From NCBI GenBank assembly GCA_012719455.1, contig JAAYAJ010000036.1:1-56068 (forward strand): DNA of 56,068 nt, in the 5' to 3' direction. The notes beneath the pieces were generated by a model. It had not been told where the DNA came from, ran no database searches, and saw only the letters and a program-made list of their open reading frames with translations. Made by a program: the position numbers and the translations under genes. Positions 19,409 through 29,713 of the stretch are shown piece after piece. Source of the stretch: Acidobacteriota bacterium. Its GTDB lineage: Bacteria; Acidobacteriota; UBA6911. Every line of letters starts with the position of its first letter. Position 1 is the first letter of the stretch.

Positions 19409-22400
19409 AATTGGCCGATGTCAGCATCCGGCGCCCGATATTCGCCTTCATGATGTCGGCCGCCATCGTGGTCCTCGGGATCGCGTCCTACAGCCAGCTC
19501 GGGCTCGACCTCATGCCGAAGACCGACGCCCCGGTGGTGTTCGTGCAGACCAGCCTCCCGGGGGCGAGCGCCGAGGAGGTGGAGACCCAGATCACCAAGC
19601 CGATCGAGGAGGTGGTCAACACCATCGCGGGGATCGACGAACTCCGCTCCAGCTCCCAGCAGGGGGGCTCGCGCGTCATCATCATGTTCGTCCTGGAACG
19701 GGACATCGAAGCCGCCGTGCAGGACGTGCGCGACAAGGTGGCCTCCATCACCAACCAGTTCCCCCGGGAGACCCTGGCGCCCCGGATCATGAAGATGGAC
19801 CCGGACTCGAACCCGATCCTGACCATCGCCGTCAGCGGGAACCGGTCGCAGAAGGAAATCAGCGAGATCGTCGACAAACAGATCAAGCAGGTGCTCGAGA
19901 CGGTCAACAACGTCGGCGAGGTCACCTTCACGGGGGACCGCCACCGCGAGATCCAGCTGCTGTTGGACAAGGACCGGCTGAACGCCTACAACCTCACCGT
20001 CGACCAGGTCCGGGCCGCGGTGCAGCGGCAGAACGTGGAGATCCCGGGGGGGAGCTTCATCTCCGGCGCCCAGGAAATCACCCTGCGCACCATGGGAAGG
20101 ATCCAGACGGTCGAGGACTTCAACCGGATCATCATCAGCTACAGCGGCGGCCGGGTCATCACCTTCCAGGACATCGGCCGGGTGGTCGACACCGTGGAGG
20201 AGATCCGCAGCGTATCGCGCCTCAACGGCCGCCAGGCCGTGTCGCTCGACATCCGCAAGCAGTCGGGGACCAACACGATCGAAGTGGTCGACGCCGTGCT
20301 GGCCGAACTCGATCGCGCCAAGCCGAACCTGCCGCCCGATATCACCATCCAGACCACGCGCGACCAGTCCACCTTCATCCGCCGCTCCTTCAGAGAGATC
20401 CAGCACCACCTCATCCTGGGGGGACTGCTCGCCAGCATCGTGGTGCTCCTGTTCATGCGCAACTTCCGCTCCACCGTCATCGCCGCGGTCGCGATCCCAA
20501 CCTCCATCATCGGCACCTTCACCGTGATGCGCGCGCTGGGGTTCACCTTGAACAACATGACGATGCTGGCGCTGTCCCTGGCCACCGGCATCGTGATCGA
20601 TGACGCTATCGTGGTGCTGGAAAACATCTTCCGTTACATCGAGGAGAAAAAGGTGAAGCCCCGGGAGGCAGCGTCGCGTGCGACCAGCGAGATCGGGCTG
20701 GCCGTCATGGCGACGACGCTCTCGCTCGTGGTCATCTTCCTCCCGGTCGCGTTCATGACGGGCCAGGTGGGGCGCTACTTCTACAGCTTCGGCATCGTCT
20801 CGGCCAGCGCCTTCCTCCTTTCCATGTTCGTCGCCTTCACCCTGACCCCCGCGCTGTGCGGGGCCTGGCTCAGGCCCTCCGACGTCGGACGCCGGACGTC
20901 GAAATCGCAGGGGTTTTACAGGTTCCTCGAACATGGTTACGGCCGCATGCTCCGCTGGAGCATGGCCCACCGCCCCGTCATCGTCGTCATCGCCCTGGCG
21001 GTGGTGGCCTCGGCCGCGTTCCTCTTCCCCAGGGTGGGGAAGGAACTGGTGCCGGAGGACGACCAGAGCGAGTTCAGCGTCAACGTCAACCTCCCGCAGG
21101 GAACCAGCTTCGAGCGCACCGACCAGTACGTCCTTCCGATCGAAGAGGAACTGCGGGGCATGCCGCACGTGGAGACGGTGTTTGCCACCGTCAATCCCTC
21201 CCGGGCCAATTTTTACGTCCAGCTCACCCCGCTCGAGCGACGCGACATCTCCCAGCAGGACCTGATCCGGTCCACCCGTGCCAGGCTGAGGAAGTACCAG
21301 GGGGCCCGGATCAGCGTCTCGGGTGGAACCGACATCTCGGGTTCCTCCACCGCCGGTTCCGGCCAGGGGGGGGGGAGAGGCGCCAACCGGCTGCAGATGC
21401 TGATCCAGGGGCCGGACATCGATCAATTGCAGGCCTACATCGTGGAACTCATGGACAAGGTCCGGACCATCCCGGGCGTCGTCGACGTGGAGACCAACTT
21501 CGAGCCCACCGCCCAGGAGCTGCGGGTCCGGATCGACCGGGCCCGCGCCGCCGACCTGGGCGTCGCCATCGATTCGCTCGCGACCAGCATGCGCCTGCTG
21601 GTCGGGGGGGACGAGGTCTCCAAGTTCAAGGAGGGGGACGACCAGTTCAGCGTCAAGCTCCGGCTGGACGAGCAGTTCCGGGACGATCCCACCAAGATGG
21701 GCGACCTGCTGATCGCGGGCGCCGGCGGCAAGCTGCTGCGGGTGAGCGACGTGGCGAGCCTGTCGCTCGAGCCCGGCCCGGCCACCATCGACCGTTACGA
21801 CCGGCAGCGGCAGATCTCGCTCCACGGCAACCTCGACGGGATCCCCATGCAGACGGCGGTCGACGCCGCCCGCGAGAAGATAGCCGAAATGCAGCTCAAG
21901 CCGGGCTACTCGGTCCAGTTCGGCTTCGGCGCGCGCATGCTGAGCCAGGCCACGGACGACTTCTGGATGGCGCTGGTACTGGCCCTGATTTTCATCTACA
22001 TGGTGCTGGCTTCGCAGTTCAACAGCTTCATCCACCCGCTCACCATCATGACCGCCATCCCCCTGAGCCTTCCCTGCGGCCTGTTCGCCCTGATGGCGTT
22101 CGGTATGACGCTCAACGTCTACAGCGCGATCGGCATGATGATGCTGTTCGGAATCGTGAAGAAGAACTCGATTCTCCAGGTGGATTACACCAACACGCTG
22201 ATCCGCGAGGGGATCGAGCGGGACGCGGCCATCATCACCGCCAACCGCGTGCGGCTGCGCCCCATCCTGATGACGACCATCGCCATCATCGCCGGGATGC
22301 TCCCCATCGCCCTGGGCCGGGGGGCGGGCTCCGGGTCGCGCTCCTCCATGGCCGTCACCATCATCGGGGGGCAGGCGATCTGCCTGCTGCTGACTCTGCT

Positions 22401-22515
22401 GGTCACCCCGGTGGTCTATTCCCTCTTCGACGACGCCAAGCTGTTCCTGCTGCGGTTGTGGACCCGCCCGGGCTCCAAAACCGTCGCAGCCGAAGCCGAA
22501 GAATCCGCAGGCTAA
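19405..22515 (+). CDS. RND superfamily efflux transporter, inner membrane pump
   Basis: A 1036-residue hydrophobe/amphiphile efflux type permease. It starts MKLADVSIRRPIFAFMMSAAIVVLG and has the duplicated 6+6 transmembrane layout with two large periplasmic loops. The proton-relay acidic pair is in ATGIVIDDAIVVLENI in helix 4, and FGIVKKNSILQVDYTN marks the second half. The C-terminal GRGAGSGSRSSMAVTIIGG is typical. It is coupled to the adaptor gene by an ATGA overlap. Substrates are not predictable; drugs, solvents or lipophilic metabolites are exported by relatives. Confidence 0.94.
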   Translation: MKLADVSIRRPIFAFMMSAAIVVLGIASYSQLGLDLMPKTDAPVVFVQTSLPGASAEEVETQITKPIEEVVNTIAGIDELRSSSQQGGSRVIIMFVLERDIEAAVQDVRDKVASITNQFPRETLAPRIMKMDPDSNPILTIAVSGNRSQKEISEIVDKQIKQVLETVNNVGEVTFTGDRHREIQLLLDKDRLNAYNLTVDQVRAAVQRQNVEIPGGSFISGAQEITLRTMGRIQTVEDFNRIIISYSGGRVITFQDIGRVVDTVEEIRSVSRLNGRQAVSLDIRKQSGTNTIEVVDAVLAELDRAKPNLPPDITIQTTRDQSTFIRRSFREIQHHLILGGLLASIVVLLFMRNFRSTVIAAVAIPTSIIGTFTVMRALGFTLNNMTMLALSLATGIVIDDAIVVLENIFRYIEEKKVKPREAASRATSEIGLAVMATTLSLVVIFLPVAFMTGQVGRYFYSFGIVSASAFLLSMFVAFTLTPALCGAWLRPSDVGRRTSKSQGFYRFLEHGYGRMLRWSMAHRPVIVVIALAVVASAAFLFPRVGKELVPEDDQSEFSVNVNLPQGTSFERTDQYVLPIEEELRGMPHVETVFATVNPSRANFYVQLTPLERRDISQQDLIRSTRARLRKYQGARISVSGGTDISGSSTAGSGQGGGRGANRLQMLIQGPDIDQLQAYIVELMDKVRTIPGVVDVETNFEPTAQELRVRIDRARAADLGVAIDSLATSMRLLVGGDEVSKFKEGDDQFSVKLRLDEQFRDDPTKMGDLLIAGAGGKLLRVSDVASLSLEPGPATIDRYDRQRQISLHGNLDGIPMQTAVDAAREKIAEMQLKPGYSVQFGFGARMLSQATDDFWMALVLALIFIYMVLASQFNSFIHPLTIMTAIPLSLPCGLFALMAFGMTLNVYSAIGMMMLFGIVKKNSILQVDYTNTLIREGIERDAAIITANRVRLRPILMTTIAIIAGMLPIALGRGAGSGSRSSMAVTIIGGQAICLLLTLLVTPVVYSLFDDAKLFLLRLWTRPGSKTVAAEAEESAG

Positions 22516-22630
22516 GAACCTGTCCGCCGGATATTGTCTTTCCCCGCGACCTGGGGTAGAGTGCATCGGCGCCTGGGAGCGGGTCCAAGGCGAACCTAAA
22601 ACCATGGGATTCTCCCCGGGATACTCACTT

Positions 22631-23707
22631 ATGCCGTCCATGCCCCCGAACCACCGCCTGCGCCTGCCGCTGCTATGCCTCCTGATCCTGGCCGCCGCCG
22701 CCGGCTGCGTTTCGGGAAAAACCGGGGACAGTACCCCGCAACCGGCGGCGGCGCCGGGCGTGACAGCCGGCCCCGGGGCGAAGCCGACTCCCAGGAAGCC
22801 GGTGGTCAAGTACCGCGCCGCTTCCATTCTTTCCGAAAGCACGCTTTTCACCGTCTACGGGCGGGCCTTCGGCCGAGCGCCCATTCTCGGGCGGCTGGGC
22901 ACCTACCGCGGCTTCGAAGACATGGAACGGGACATCCAGCCCTGGATCGAGGGGATCTCGAGCCGGCACGACAAAAAGCGCGTCATCCCGGCCCTCCACC
23001 TGATCTACGCCATGGCGATCCCCTGCGTGCCCGGCGACGACTGCCTCCTCTACCTCGAAGGGATCGAGAAGGATATCGTGGGCACCTACATCGAGCCTGC
23101 CGCCCGGCGGGGGTGGATGGTCATCCTCGACACCCAGATCGGCAAATCGACCCCGGTCAGGCAGGTCCAGCGCATCCTCGACAAGGGATACCTGCAATAC
23201 GACAACGTGGCCGTGGCGATCGACCCCGAGTTCAGCGCCGCCCCCGACCAGGAGACCCCCCCGGGACGCCCCATCGGAACGGTCAAGGCATCGCAGATCA
23301 ACAAAGTCCAGAAGATGCTCGACGACCACACTAAGGCGCACCGGCTGCCGAGCAAGAGGATCCTCATCGTGCACCAGTTCGGCGACGCCAACGTTGACGA
23401 CGGCGTCCCCCACATGATCCAAAACAAGAAGAGTCTCCAGACGTTCGACAACGTGGAGCTGGTTTTCGACGCCGACGGCCTGGGGGGACAGGCGGTGAAG
23501 ATGGTCAAGTACAACCGGATGACCGACGCCGCCGTCTACCCCTTCACCCGGTTCCGCGGGATCAAGATCTTCTTCCCGAACCAATGGGAAAAGCACGGGC
23601 ACTTCGACACGCCCCCGATGGAGCTGGACCAGATCTTCGGGCTGGAGCCGGCGCTCGGGGGAAAGGTCCGGATCGAGAACAAGCCCGACGTGGTGATCAT
23701 CGCCTAG
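22631..23707 (+). CDS. Secreted lipoprotein of unknown function
   Basis: 358 residues. A hydrophobic signal ends in LAAAAGCVSG, a good lipobox, followed by an Ala/Pro/Gly-rich linker and a globular domain from about residue 55. I do not recognise a named family. Features seen are LSESTLFTVYGRAFGRAP, IPALHLIYAMAIP, GWMVILDTQIGKSTP, VAVAIDPEFS, ILIVHQFGD and VELVFDADG. These resemble successive barrel strands ending in acidic residues, so a TIM-barrel, possibly glycoside hydrolase-like, is conceivable but unproven. It stands alone between the RND genes and convergent rqcH. Starts at 22604 and 22640 are alternatives. Confidence 0.7.
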   Translation: MPSMPPNHRLRLPLLCLLILAAAAGCVSGKTGDSTPQPAAAPGVTAGPGAKPTPRKPVVKYRAASILSESTLFTVYGRAFGRAPILGRLGTYRGFEDMERDIQPWIEGISSRHDKKRVIPALHLIYAMAIPCVPGDDCLLYLEGIEKDIVGTYIEPAARRGWMVILDTQIGKSTPVRQVQRILDKGYLQYDNVAVAIDPEFSAAPDQETPPGRPIGTVKASQINKVQKMLDDHTKAHRLPSKRILIVHQFGDANVDDGVPHMIQNKKSLQTFDNVELVFDADGLGGQAVKMVKYNRMTDAAVYPFTRFRGIKIFFPNQWEKHGHFDTPPMELDQIFGLEPALGGKVRIENKPDVVIIA

Positions 23708-23711
23708 GCTC

Positions 23712-25205
23712 TCACTCCTCCAGCCTCGAGGCCAGGATCGACTCCAGCCGCCTCGGGTCCCGCTTCAGGTGCACCGTCCGCCCGGCCCGGACGTAGACCA
23801 GGCCGGGTTTGGCCCCCCTGGGCTTTTTCACGTTCTTGATCGGCGCCATGTGAACGTCCGCCCGGGTGGCGTTCTTCATCTTCGAGAAATGGACCGCGAG
23901 TTCGCAGGCCGCCAGGATCGACTCCGGCGGCGCCTCCGCCCGCCCCTCGGTGCGCAGCACCACGTGGCTCCCCGGGTAGAGCTCCAGGTGGAAGAAGAGG
24001 TCGTTCCCCCGGGCCAGGCGCGTCGTCAGCACGTCGTTCCCCTCGTCGCTGCGACCCACCCAGATTTCCAGCCCCTCCTCCGTCCGGTACCGCTTGGGCC
24101 GCAGCCGGGACGGGAGACCCGGCCCAGGGTCCTTCTTCACCGGGGCGGCCGCCGACGCCGGTTTCTTCCCGGCAGGGCGGCGGCCCAGCAGCCTCCGGAT
24201 CGGGGGGGAGTCGGCCAGCCGTTCGAGCGCCCCGGGATCGGGGGGATCCAGCCAGGCGATCTTCTCCAGCTCCCGCAGGCAGGCGTCCAGCCGCTCCCGC
24301 TCCGCACGGAGCCGCTCCAGCTGGACCTCGATCATCCCGGTGCCCCGGGTCTCCTTGTGATAGCGCGCGAAGTAGCTTTCCAGGTTCTCGGCCGGAGTCA
24401 GCTTCGGGTCGAGGGGGATCTCCACCGTCTCCCCTGTCCCATAGTCCGTGGCCGCGACCGCAGCCTCCCCGGGCTTGACCGTATGCAGCACTCCTTTGAG
24501 CAGTTCCCCGAGGCGGCGGCAGTCCTCCGCCCGCATGGCGCGGCCCAGGTCCTCCTCGAGACGGGAGTGTTTCCGCCCGAGAAACGCCTGTTCCTTCCGG
24601 ACGGCCTGTTCGATCCGGCGCAATGCCAGGTCGGCTCCATGCTCCCGCTCCCGCCGCCCGTACTCTTGCGCGACGGCGGCCAGGAACCCGCCGTCGGGCA
24701 CCTGCGCCCACCGGTCTTCCCCCGCGGAAGCCAGGGTCCCCCGCGGCCCGGCCCAGGGGGCGCCGATTTTCAGCTCGGGCCGGGTGTCTTCGAGCGGGCG
24801 CAGGGAGTGGAGCAGAACACCCGCATCGTCGAGAAGGACCAGGTTGCTTCGGGGGCCCAGGACGGACAGCAGCAGCTGGAGCCCGCCCGTGCGGGCTCGA
24901 AAGCGGAAGCCGACCTGGCGGTCCGAACCTGCGGCTTCCACCCCTTCGAGGGTGCTCCCGGCAAGGTGCGCCCGCGCGTATTCCCCGAAGGAACCGGCGG
25001 GCGACTCCGGACCGGCCGCCCCGGCATCCGAAATCCGGGCGAACTGCGGGCGGCAGCTGAGCAGCAGGCGCGCCCGCTCGCGTCCCTTTTCAAGCACCAG
25101 GACCAGGGAAAAGGGGTCGACCTGGACGACACGCCGCAGCCGGGCGCCCGCCCAGGTTTCATGGGAGATGCGCGCCGCGCGGCGCAGTTCCTCGAGACTC
25201 AGCAT
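23712..25205 (-). CDS. rqcH: NFACT family protein, RqcH-like ribosome quality control factor
   Basis: A 497-residue protein with the NFACT domain order: NFACT-N (about 1-200, with GPRSNLVLLDD), helical coiled-coil middle (about 200-350, rich in Arg/Glu/Leu), and NFACT-R (DUF814) at the end. NFACT-R shows GRSDEGNDVLTTRLARGNDLFFH, PGSHVVLR and KNVKKPRGAKPGLVYV. In bacteria RqcH binds obstructed 50S subunits and adds C-terminal alanine tails; this role is taken from the family. The ATG at 25205 has GGAGG upstream. It follows fhs behind a strong terminator, so it is probably transcribed separately. Confidence 0.88.
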   Translation of the reverse strand: MLSLEELRRAARISHETWAGARLRRVVQVDPFSLVLVLEKGRERARLLLSCRPQFARISDAGAAGPESPAGSFGEYARAHLAGSTLEGVEAAGSDRQVGFRFRARTGGLQLLLSVLGPRSNLVLLDDAGVLLHSLRPLEDTRPELKIGAPWAGPRGTLASAGEDRWAQVPDGGFLAAVAQEYGRREREHGADLALRRIEQAVRKEQAFLGRKHSRLEEDLGRAMRAEDCRRLGELLKGVLHTVKPGEAAVAATDYGTGETVEIPLDPKLTPAENLESYFARYHKETRGTGMIEVQLERLRAERERLDACLRELEKIAWLDPPDPGALERLADSPPIRRLLGRRPAGKKPASAAAPVKKDPGPGLPSRLRPKRYRTEEGLEIWVGRSDEGNDVLTTRLARGNDLFFHLELYPGSHVVLRTEGRAEAPPESILAACELAVHFSKMKNATRADVHMAPIKNVKKPRGAKPGLVYVRAGRTVHLKRDPRRLESILASRLEE

Positions 25206-25229
25206 GGGGCCTCCGGCCGGTGTGCGGGC

Positions 25230-25266
25230 AAAAAAATCCCCCCGGAGCACCGGGCCCCGGGGGGAT
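25230..25266 (-). terminator. Intrinsic terminator downstream of fhs
   Basis: On the minus strand, ATCCCCCCGG and CCGGGGGGAT form a perfect stem around an 11-nt loop, followed by seven T residues. It lies 24 bp beyond the fhs stop codon. Confidence 0.9.
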
Positions 25267-25289
25267 CGAAAACGGCAGGAAACGCCGAA

Positions 25290-27056
25290 CTAGAACAGCC
25301 CCGTAACCTTCCGGGTCTTCACATCCACGTCGATCCTGCGGTAGGCGGGATCGGACGCCGTTCCCGGCATCAGGCTGATGGTGCCGGCCACGGGGACCAC
25401 GAACCCGGCCCCCTTGTAGGTCAGGATGTCGCGGACCGGCAGCGTCCAGCCCTTCGGAACGCCCTTGACGTTCGGGTCGTGCGAAAGGCTGAGGTGGGTC
25501 TTCACCATGCAGGTGCCCAGCTTGGCGATTTCGGGGTCGTTCTCCATCCTCTTGAGCTTGGCCTGGGCTTCGGGGGTGTAGCTGACCCCGTCGGCGCCGT
25601 AGATTTTCTTGGCGATGATCTCGACCCTCTTGCTGAGAGGCATGTCCAGCTCGTAGAGGAACTTGAAATCGTTGGGCTCGTTGCAGGCGTCGATGACGGC
25701 GTCGGTGAACTCCAGCGCGCCCTCTCCTCCCTTGAGCCAGTGCTCGGACACGGCCACCCTCGCCCCGGCCGCCTCGGCGTTCCGCTTGATGACGGCGATT
25801 TCGGCCTTGGTGTCAGTGTAGAAGGAGTTGATGCAGACGACGGGGCTGATCCCCGCCATCTTGACGTTCTCGATGTGCTTGACGAGATTGGCGCACCCCT
25901 TGTCCACCAGTTCCACGTTCTCTTCCTTGTAGACGGGGTCGAGCGGCTTGCCCGGAGGCACCGGAGGCCCGCCGCCGTGGCTCTTGAGCGCGCGCACGGT
26001 CGCCACGATCACGGCGCAGTGCGGCTTCAGGCCGCTGAAGCGGCACTTCAGGTTCCAGAACTTCTCGAACCCGATGTCGGCGCCGAACCCGCTCTCGGTG
26101 ACGTGATAATCGGCAAGCTTCAGGGCCAGCTTGTCGAGCACGATGGAGGACTGCCCGATGGCGATGTTGGCGAACGGCCCGGCGTGCACGAACACGGGCT
26201 GACCTTCCAGCGACTGCAGCAGGTTGGGGTTGATCGTATTGAGCATCCACGCCGTCATGGCGCCGTCCACTTCCAGGTCCGCCGTGGTCACCGGATCGCC
26301 CTTCTTGTTGTAGGCGACGACCATCTTCCCGATCCGCTCGCGCATGTCGGCCAGGCTGGTGGCCACCGACAGGATGGCCATCAGCTCGCTGCTGACGGCG
26401 ATGGCGAAACCGGACTGCATCATGAAGCCGTCCATCTTGCCGCCCAGCCCGATGTTGATGTTCCGAAGCGCCTGGGCGCAGAAATCGATGACCCACTTCA
26501 TCTCGACCGACCGGTGGTCGATATCAAGCCTCTTGAGATTCTTGGAAGCCAGGACGGCGTCGTCGTAGTTGTACTCGTGCTGCATCCGGCTGGTCAGCGC
26601 CACCATCGCGAGGTTATGCGCGTTGATGATGTCGTTGATGTCGCCCGTCAGGCCGAGCGAAAAGGGGGTCAGGGGAATGCACTGGGCCATGCCGCCGCCG
26701 GCCGCGCTCCCCTTGATGTTCATGGTCGGACCGCCCGAGGGCTGCCGGATGCCTCCGGTCACCTTCTTCCCCCGCTTGCCCAGCCCCTGCACCAGGCCCA
26801 TGGTAGAGGTGCTCTTCCCCTCTCCAAGCGGCGTCGGGGTAATGGCCGTCACGTCGATGTACTTGCCGTTGGGCCGGTCCTTCAACCTTTCCAGAACAGC
26901 TTCGAAATCCACCTTGCCGTAGTAATGCCCGTGAGGAATCAGTTCCTGGTCCTTGATTCCCAGCTCGTCGGCCAGCTGCTTGACGGTCTTCATCTCCTTC
27001 TCGCACGCCTCAGCAATCTGCCAATCCTTCAGTTTTGTTGGATCAAGCTTAGCCAT
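25290..27056 (-). CDS. fhs: Formate-tetrahydrofolate ligase
   Basis: A 588-residue enzyme making 10-formyl-THF from formate, ATP and THF. The ATP-binding motif TPLGEGKST is near residue 75, followed by TVGIRQPS-like [27 protein letters not shown] and the conserved [14 protein letters not shown] near the C-terminus. Length is close to the usual 555-590. The start has a near-perfect AAGGAGG site. With the 5-formyl-THF cyclo-ligase at 38,943 it indicates active one-carbon folate metabolism. Fhs is also part of the Wood-Ljungdahl methyl branch, but no other gene of that pathway is in the window. Confidence 0.96.
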   Translation of the reverse strand: MAKLDPTKLKDWQIAEACEKEMKTVKQLADELGIKDQELIPHGHYYGKVDFEAVLERLKDRPNGKYIDVTAITPTPLGEGKSTSTMGLVQGLGKRGKKVTGGIRQPSGGPTMNIKGSAAGGGMAQCIPLTPFSLGLTGDINDIINAHNLAMVALTSRMQHEYNYDDAVLASKNLKRLDIDHRSVEMKWVIDFCAQALRNINIGLGGKMDGFMMQSGFAIAVSSELMAILSVATSLADMRERIGKMVVAYNKKGDPVTTADLEVDGAMTAWMLNTINPNLLQSLEGQPVFVHAGPFANIAIGQSSIVLDKLALKLADYHVTESGFGADIGFEKFWNLKCRFSGLKPHCAVIVATVRALKSHGGGPPVPPGKPLDPVYKEENVELVDKGCANLVKHIENVKMAGISPVVCINSFYTDTKAEIAVIKRNAEAAGARVAVSEHWLKGGEGALEFTDAVIDACNEPNDFKFLYELDMPLSKRVEIIAKKIYGADGVSYTPEAQAKLKRMENDPEIAKLGTCMVKTHLSLSHDPNVKGVPKGWTLPVRDILTYKGAGFVVPVAGTISLMPGTASDPAYRRIDVDVKTRKVTGLF

Positions 27057-27428
27057 CTACAATCCTCCTTGATATTATTCATGATCAGCCCATTATGATG
27101 CCGTAAACCGGCCCGGAACAAACCCGGACCGTCATTCCACCTTCAAAGTCAACCACCCCCGCCTTTAAATCGCTAAAATAAGATACAAATAATTTCCGGG
27201 ATTAAAAAGCCCGATTCTTCGAAACCTGCATAAAAATGGTTTTCCGCCACAAGCGGCGGATGAGGGTTCCGAAGGCCGGTTGACGCCGCGACATGCAATA
27301 CGGTATCCTCGCGCGGTCGGTTTGCGGCCGGACGCCCCGAGTCCGGCGACCTTCCGACTTAGGGTATCATGACGGCGGCGGGCGGCCGAAGGGAGGGATC
27401 CCTCCCCGTGGGAGCCCGCCGGGGGGGG
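27057..27428. other. Divergent intergenic region between fhs and hydrolase gene
   Basis: 372 bp between two divergent genes. A possible rightward promoter is TTGACG at 27280-27285 with TATCCT at 27304-27309 (18-bp spacer). The part next to fhs (27,160-27,230) is locally AT-rich and likely holds the fhs promoter, but no clear hexamer pair stands out. No further coding sequence is supported. Confidence 0.4.
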
Positions 27429-28562
27429 ATGTCGATGCTCGGGACCGGGAAAAGGGGGTTGGGGATCGTGGCGGCGATCCTGGTTGCCGGCATCCTTGCC
27501 TGGAATCCGGGGCGCCACCTCCTCTTTTCGGTGCGCCTCGCCCTGGACATGAAAGCCCTCGCGGCCGGGAGTGACGGATCGGGCGCGGCCGTGGTTGAAA
27601 GCAGGGCCAGCGCCCGGGACGGGGACCGTCACTACGAAGCCCTCTATTACCGGCCGGCCGGGGCGCCGGCTCACACCGCCGTGGTGCTTTCGGCGGGCAT
27701 CAGCCCCCTGGGCTGCTATCACGAGAGACTCGTGGCGCTGGCGCGCCTGCTGGCCTCCAGGGGATTGCTGGTGATCACCCCCGACATCCGGGAGTTCCGG
27801 CAGTTCCAGATCACCGCCGCCCCCGTGGAGCAGATGCTCTTCTGGCACGCCCGCGCGGGCGCGCTGGAGGGGGGGGAACGGATCCGCAAAACCGGCTTGG
27901 CGGGGGTTTCCTATTCCGGGACGCTCGCCCTGATGGCGGCCGCCCGACCGGAGGTGCGCGACCGCACCGCCTTCGTCGCCGCCATCGGCCCCTATTACGA
28001 CCTCAAGAGGTGCAGCCGGGGGTGGTTCGCGGCCGGGTCGACCGAAGAGTGGAAGGGGTACTACCCCACCCGCTATTACGCGCGCTGGGTGATGATGCTT
28101 TCCGCCCTGGACCTGCTCGAGGACGCCTCCGACCGCCGGGGGCTGCGCCGGCGCCTGGAGAGCCTGCTGCTGCAGGAGGACCTTCCGGACGCCGGCCCCC
28201 TGACCCCGGAGGGGGAGCGCTGGCATGCCCTGGCGACCACGCGGCCGGGCCGGACCGATGCCCCGCTCGCCGCGGAAATCGAGGCGTTTCTCTCGCAGCG
28301 GGTCTACGCGGAACTCGATCCCCGGGAAGCGCTCGGCGCTCTCCGCTGCCCGGTCTTTCTGCTTCACGGAGCCTACGACGACCTCATCCCGCCCGGGGAG
28401 AGCGCCGACCTGCACCGGGAGATCGCCCGTTCCCGGCTGCTCGTCAGCCCGTTTCTGACCCACACCCACCCGGTCGGAACGGAGTTGTCCCGCCCGCGGC
28501 TGGTGCGGGCGGCGGCCGAGGCGATCCTTTTCTGCGCCCGCTTTTCCCGCGCCCTGGAATGA
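27429..28562 (+). CDS. Alpha/beta hydrolase, membrane-anchored or secreted
   Basis: A 377-residue protein starting with a membrane segment (about residues 9-27, LGIVAAILVAGILAWNPG) and then an alpha/beta hydrolase domain. The nucleophile elbow is GVSYSGTLAL (Ser in G-x-S-x-S). The acid is likely Asp in LLHGAYDDLIPPGES, and the His lies in the C-terminal THTHPVG. It resembles dienelactone hydrolase/prolyl oligopeptidase-type esterases. The substrate is unknown. Divergent from fhs, it is followed 81 bp later by the mannose-1-phosphate guanylyltransferase gene. Confidence 0.75.
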   Translation: MSMLGTGKRGLGIVAAILVAGILAWNPGRHLLFSVRLALDMKALAAGSDGSGAAVVESRASARDGDRHYEALYYRPAGAPAHTAVVLSAGISPLGCYHERLVALARLLASRGLLVITPDIREFRQFQITAAPVEQMLFWHARAGALEGGERIRKTGLAGVSYSGTLALMAAARPEVRDRTAFVAAIGPYYDLKRCSRGWFAAGSTEEWKGYYPTRYYARWVMMLSALDLLEDASDRRGLRRRLESLLLQEDLPDAGPLTPEGERWHALATTRPGRTDAPLAAEIEAFLSQRVYAELDPREALGALRCPVFLLHGAYDDLIPPGESADLHREIARSRLLVSPFLTHTHPVGTELSRPRLVRAAAEAILFCARFSRALE

Positions 28563-28643
28563 GAGCAGCCCGGAACCGGTTTTTCCCATAGGAAAAAGTG
28601 CGCGTCTCCATTACAATGCCCACCCTTGGAGAAAAGTGATCCC

Positions 28644-29699
28644 ATGCATAAGCTCTATTCCGTCATCATGGCGGGAGGCCGCGGGGAGAGGTTCTGGCCT
28701 CTCAGCACCAGCACGCTGCCCAAGCCCTTCATCCCGCTCCTGGGCTCCACGACCCTGATCCAGGACACGGCGGCCCGGATCGAGCCGCTGACACCCCCGG
28801 AGCGCACCCTCATCTCCATCGGGGCCGGGCATTACGACATCGCGCGGCGGCAGCTGCCCCGCATCCCGGAGGAAAACTTCATCCTGGAACCGGTGGGCCG
28901 GGACACCTCCGCCTGCCTCGGACTGTGCGCGCTGCACCTGGAGCGGAGAGATCCGGACGCCGTAATGCTCGCGCTCCCGGCGGACCATTACGTCGGCGAC
29001 GGCGCCGCCTACCTCCGGACGATCGAAACCGGGATGGAAGGACTCCACACCACCACCGGGATCGTATTCGGCATCCGCCCCACCCGGCCCGAAACGGGCT
29101 ACGGCTACATCCTGGCCCGACGGTCGCAGGACGGGGGAGCCGTCTGGCCGGTGGAGACCTTTGTTGAAAAGCCCGACGCGCCGACCGCCGCCCGCTACCT
29201 GGCCGACGGCGGCTATTTCTGGAACAGCGGCATGTTCCTCTGGCCCAACCGCACGCTGCTCGAGCTGTTCCGCCGGCACATGCCGGAGACCTCGGCAATC
29301 CTCGACCGGTTGCGCCCGCTGATCGGTCGCGGCGACGCCTCCGACGAGGTGCGCGCCCTCTTCGAGACGCTCCCCCGCATCTCGATCGATTTCGGCATCG
29401 TGGAGAAAACCCCGGGGCTCGGGCTGGTTCCGGTGACCTTCCCTTGGGACGACATCGGCAGCTGGGCCGCGCTCGACCGCGCCCTCGAGGCCGACGCGGC
29501 GGGCAACGTGGTGCTGGGGCGGCACACCGCCGTCGACAGCACCGGCTGCGTCGTCTATGCGCAGTCGGCGACGGTGGCCACCCTGGGAGTTTCGGATTTG
29601 GTTGTGGTCGAGGCGTACGGTAAAGTCCTGGTGTGTTCAAAAGCAAAAGCTGCGGAGCTGAAAAAGCTGGTGGCAGCGCTCGCCCCCGAAGAGGGCTGA
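28644..29699 (+). CDS. manC: Mannose-1-phosphate guanylyltransferase
   Basis: A 351-residue nucleotidyltransferase making GDP-mannose from mannose 1-phosphate and GTP, for cell-surface glycan synthesis. The N-terminal signature is [28 protein letters not shown] at about 178 and the FWNSGMFLW block fit the type I ManC core. The C-terminal phosphomannose isomerase domain of bifunctional ManC proteins is absent, so it is monofunctional. The upstream GGAG is somewhat far from the ATG at 28644. argG follows 14 bp downstream. Confidence 0.9.
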   Translation: MHKLYSVIMAGGRGERFWPLSTSTLPKPFIPLLGSTTLIQDTAARIEPLTPPERTLISIGAGHYDIARRQLPRIPEENFILEPVGRDTSACLGLCALHLERRDPDAVMLALPADHYVGDGAAYLRTIETGMEGLHTTTGIVFGIRPTRPETGYGYILARRSQDGGAVWPVETFVEKPDAPTAARYLADGGYFWNSGMFLWPNRTLLELFRRHMPETSAILDRLRPLIGRGDASDEVRALFETLPRISIDFGIVEKTPGLGLVPVTFPWDDIGSWAALDRALEADAAGNVVLGRHTAVDSTGCVVYAQSATVATLGVSDLVVVEAYGKVLVCSKAKAAELKKLVAALAPEEG

Positions 29700-29713
29700 C
29701 TGGAGACGGTGCA

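Noticed and set aside
19195-22851. 1218-codon minus-strand open frame opposite the RND pump
   Set aside because: It mirrors the RND coding sequence, is rich in His/Asp/Gly/Arg and matches no fold; the plus-strand gene is unambiguous.
23769-27098. 1109-codon plus-strand open frame
   Set aside because: It spans the antisense of both rqcH and fhs and the terminator between them; a shadow of real genes.
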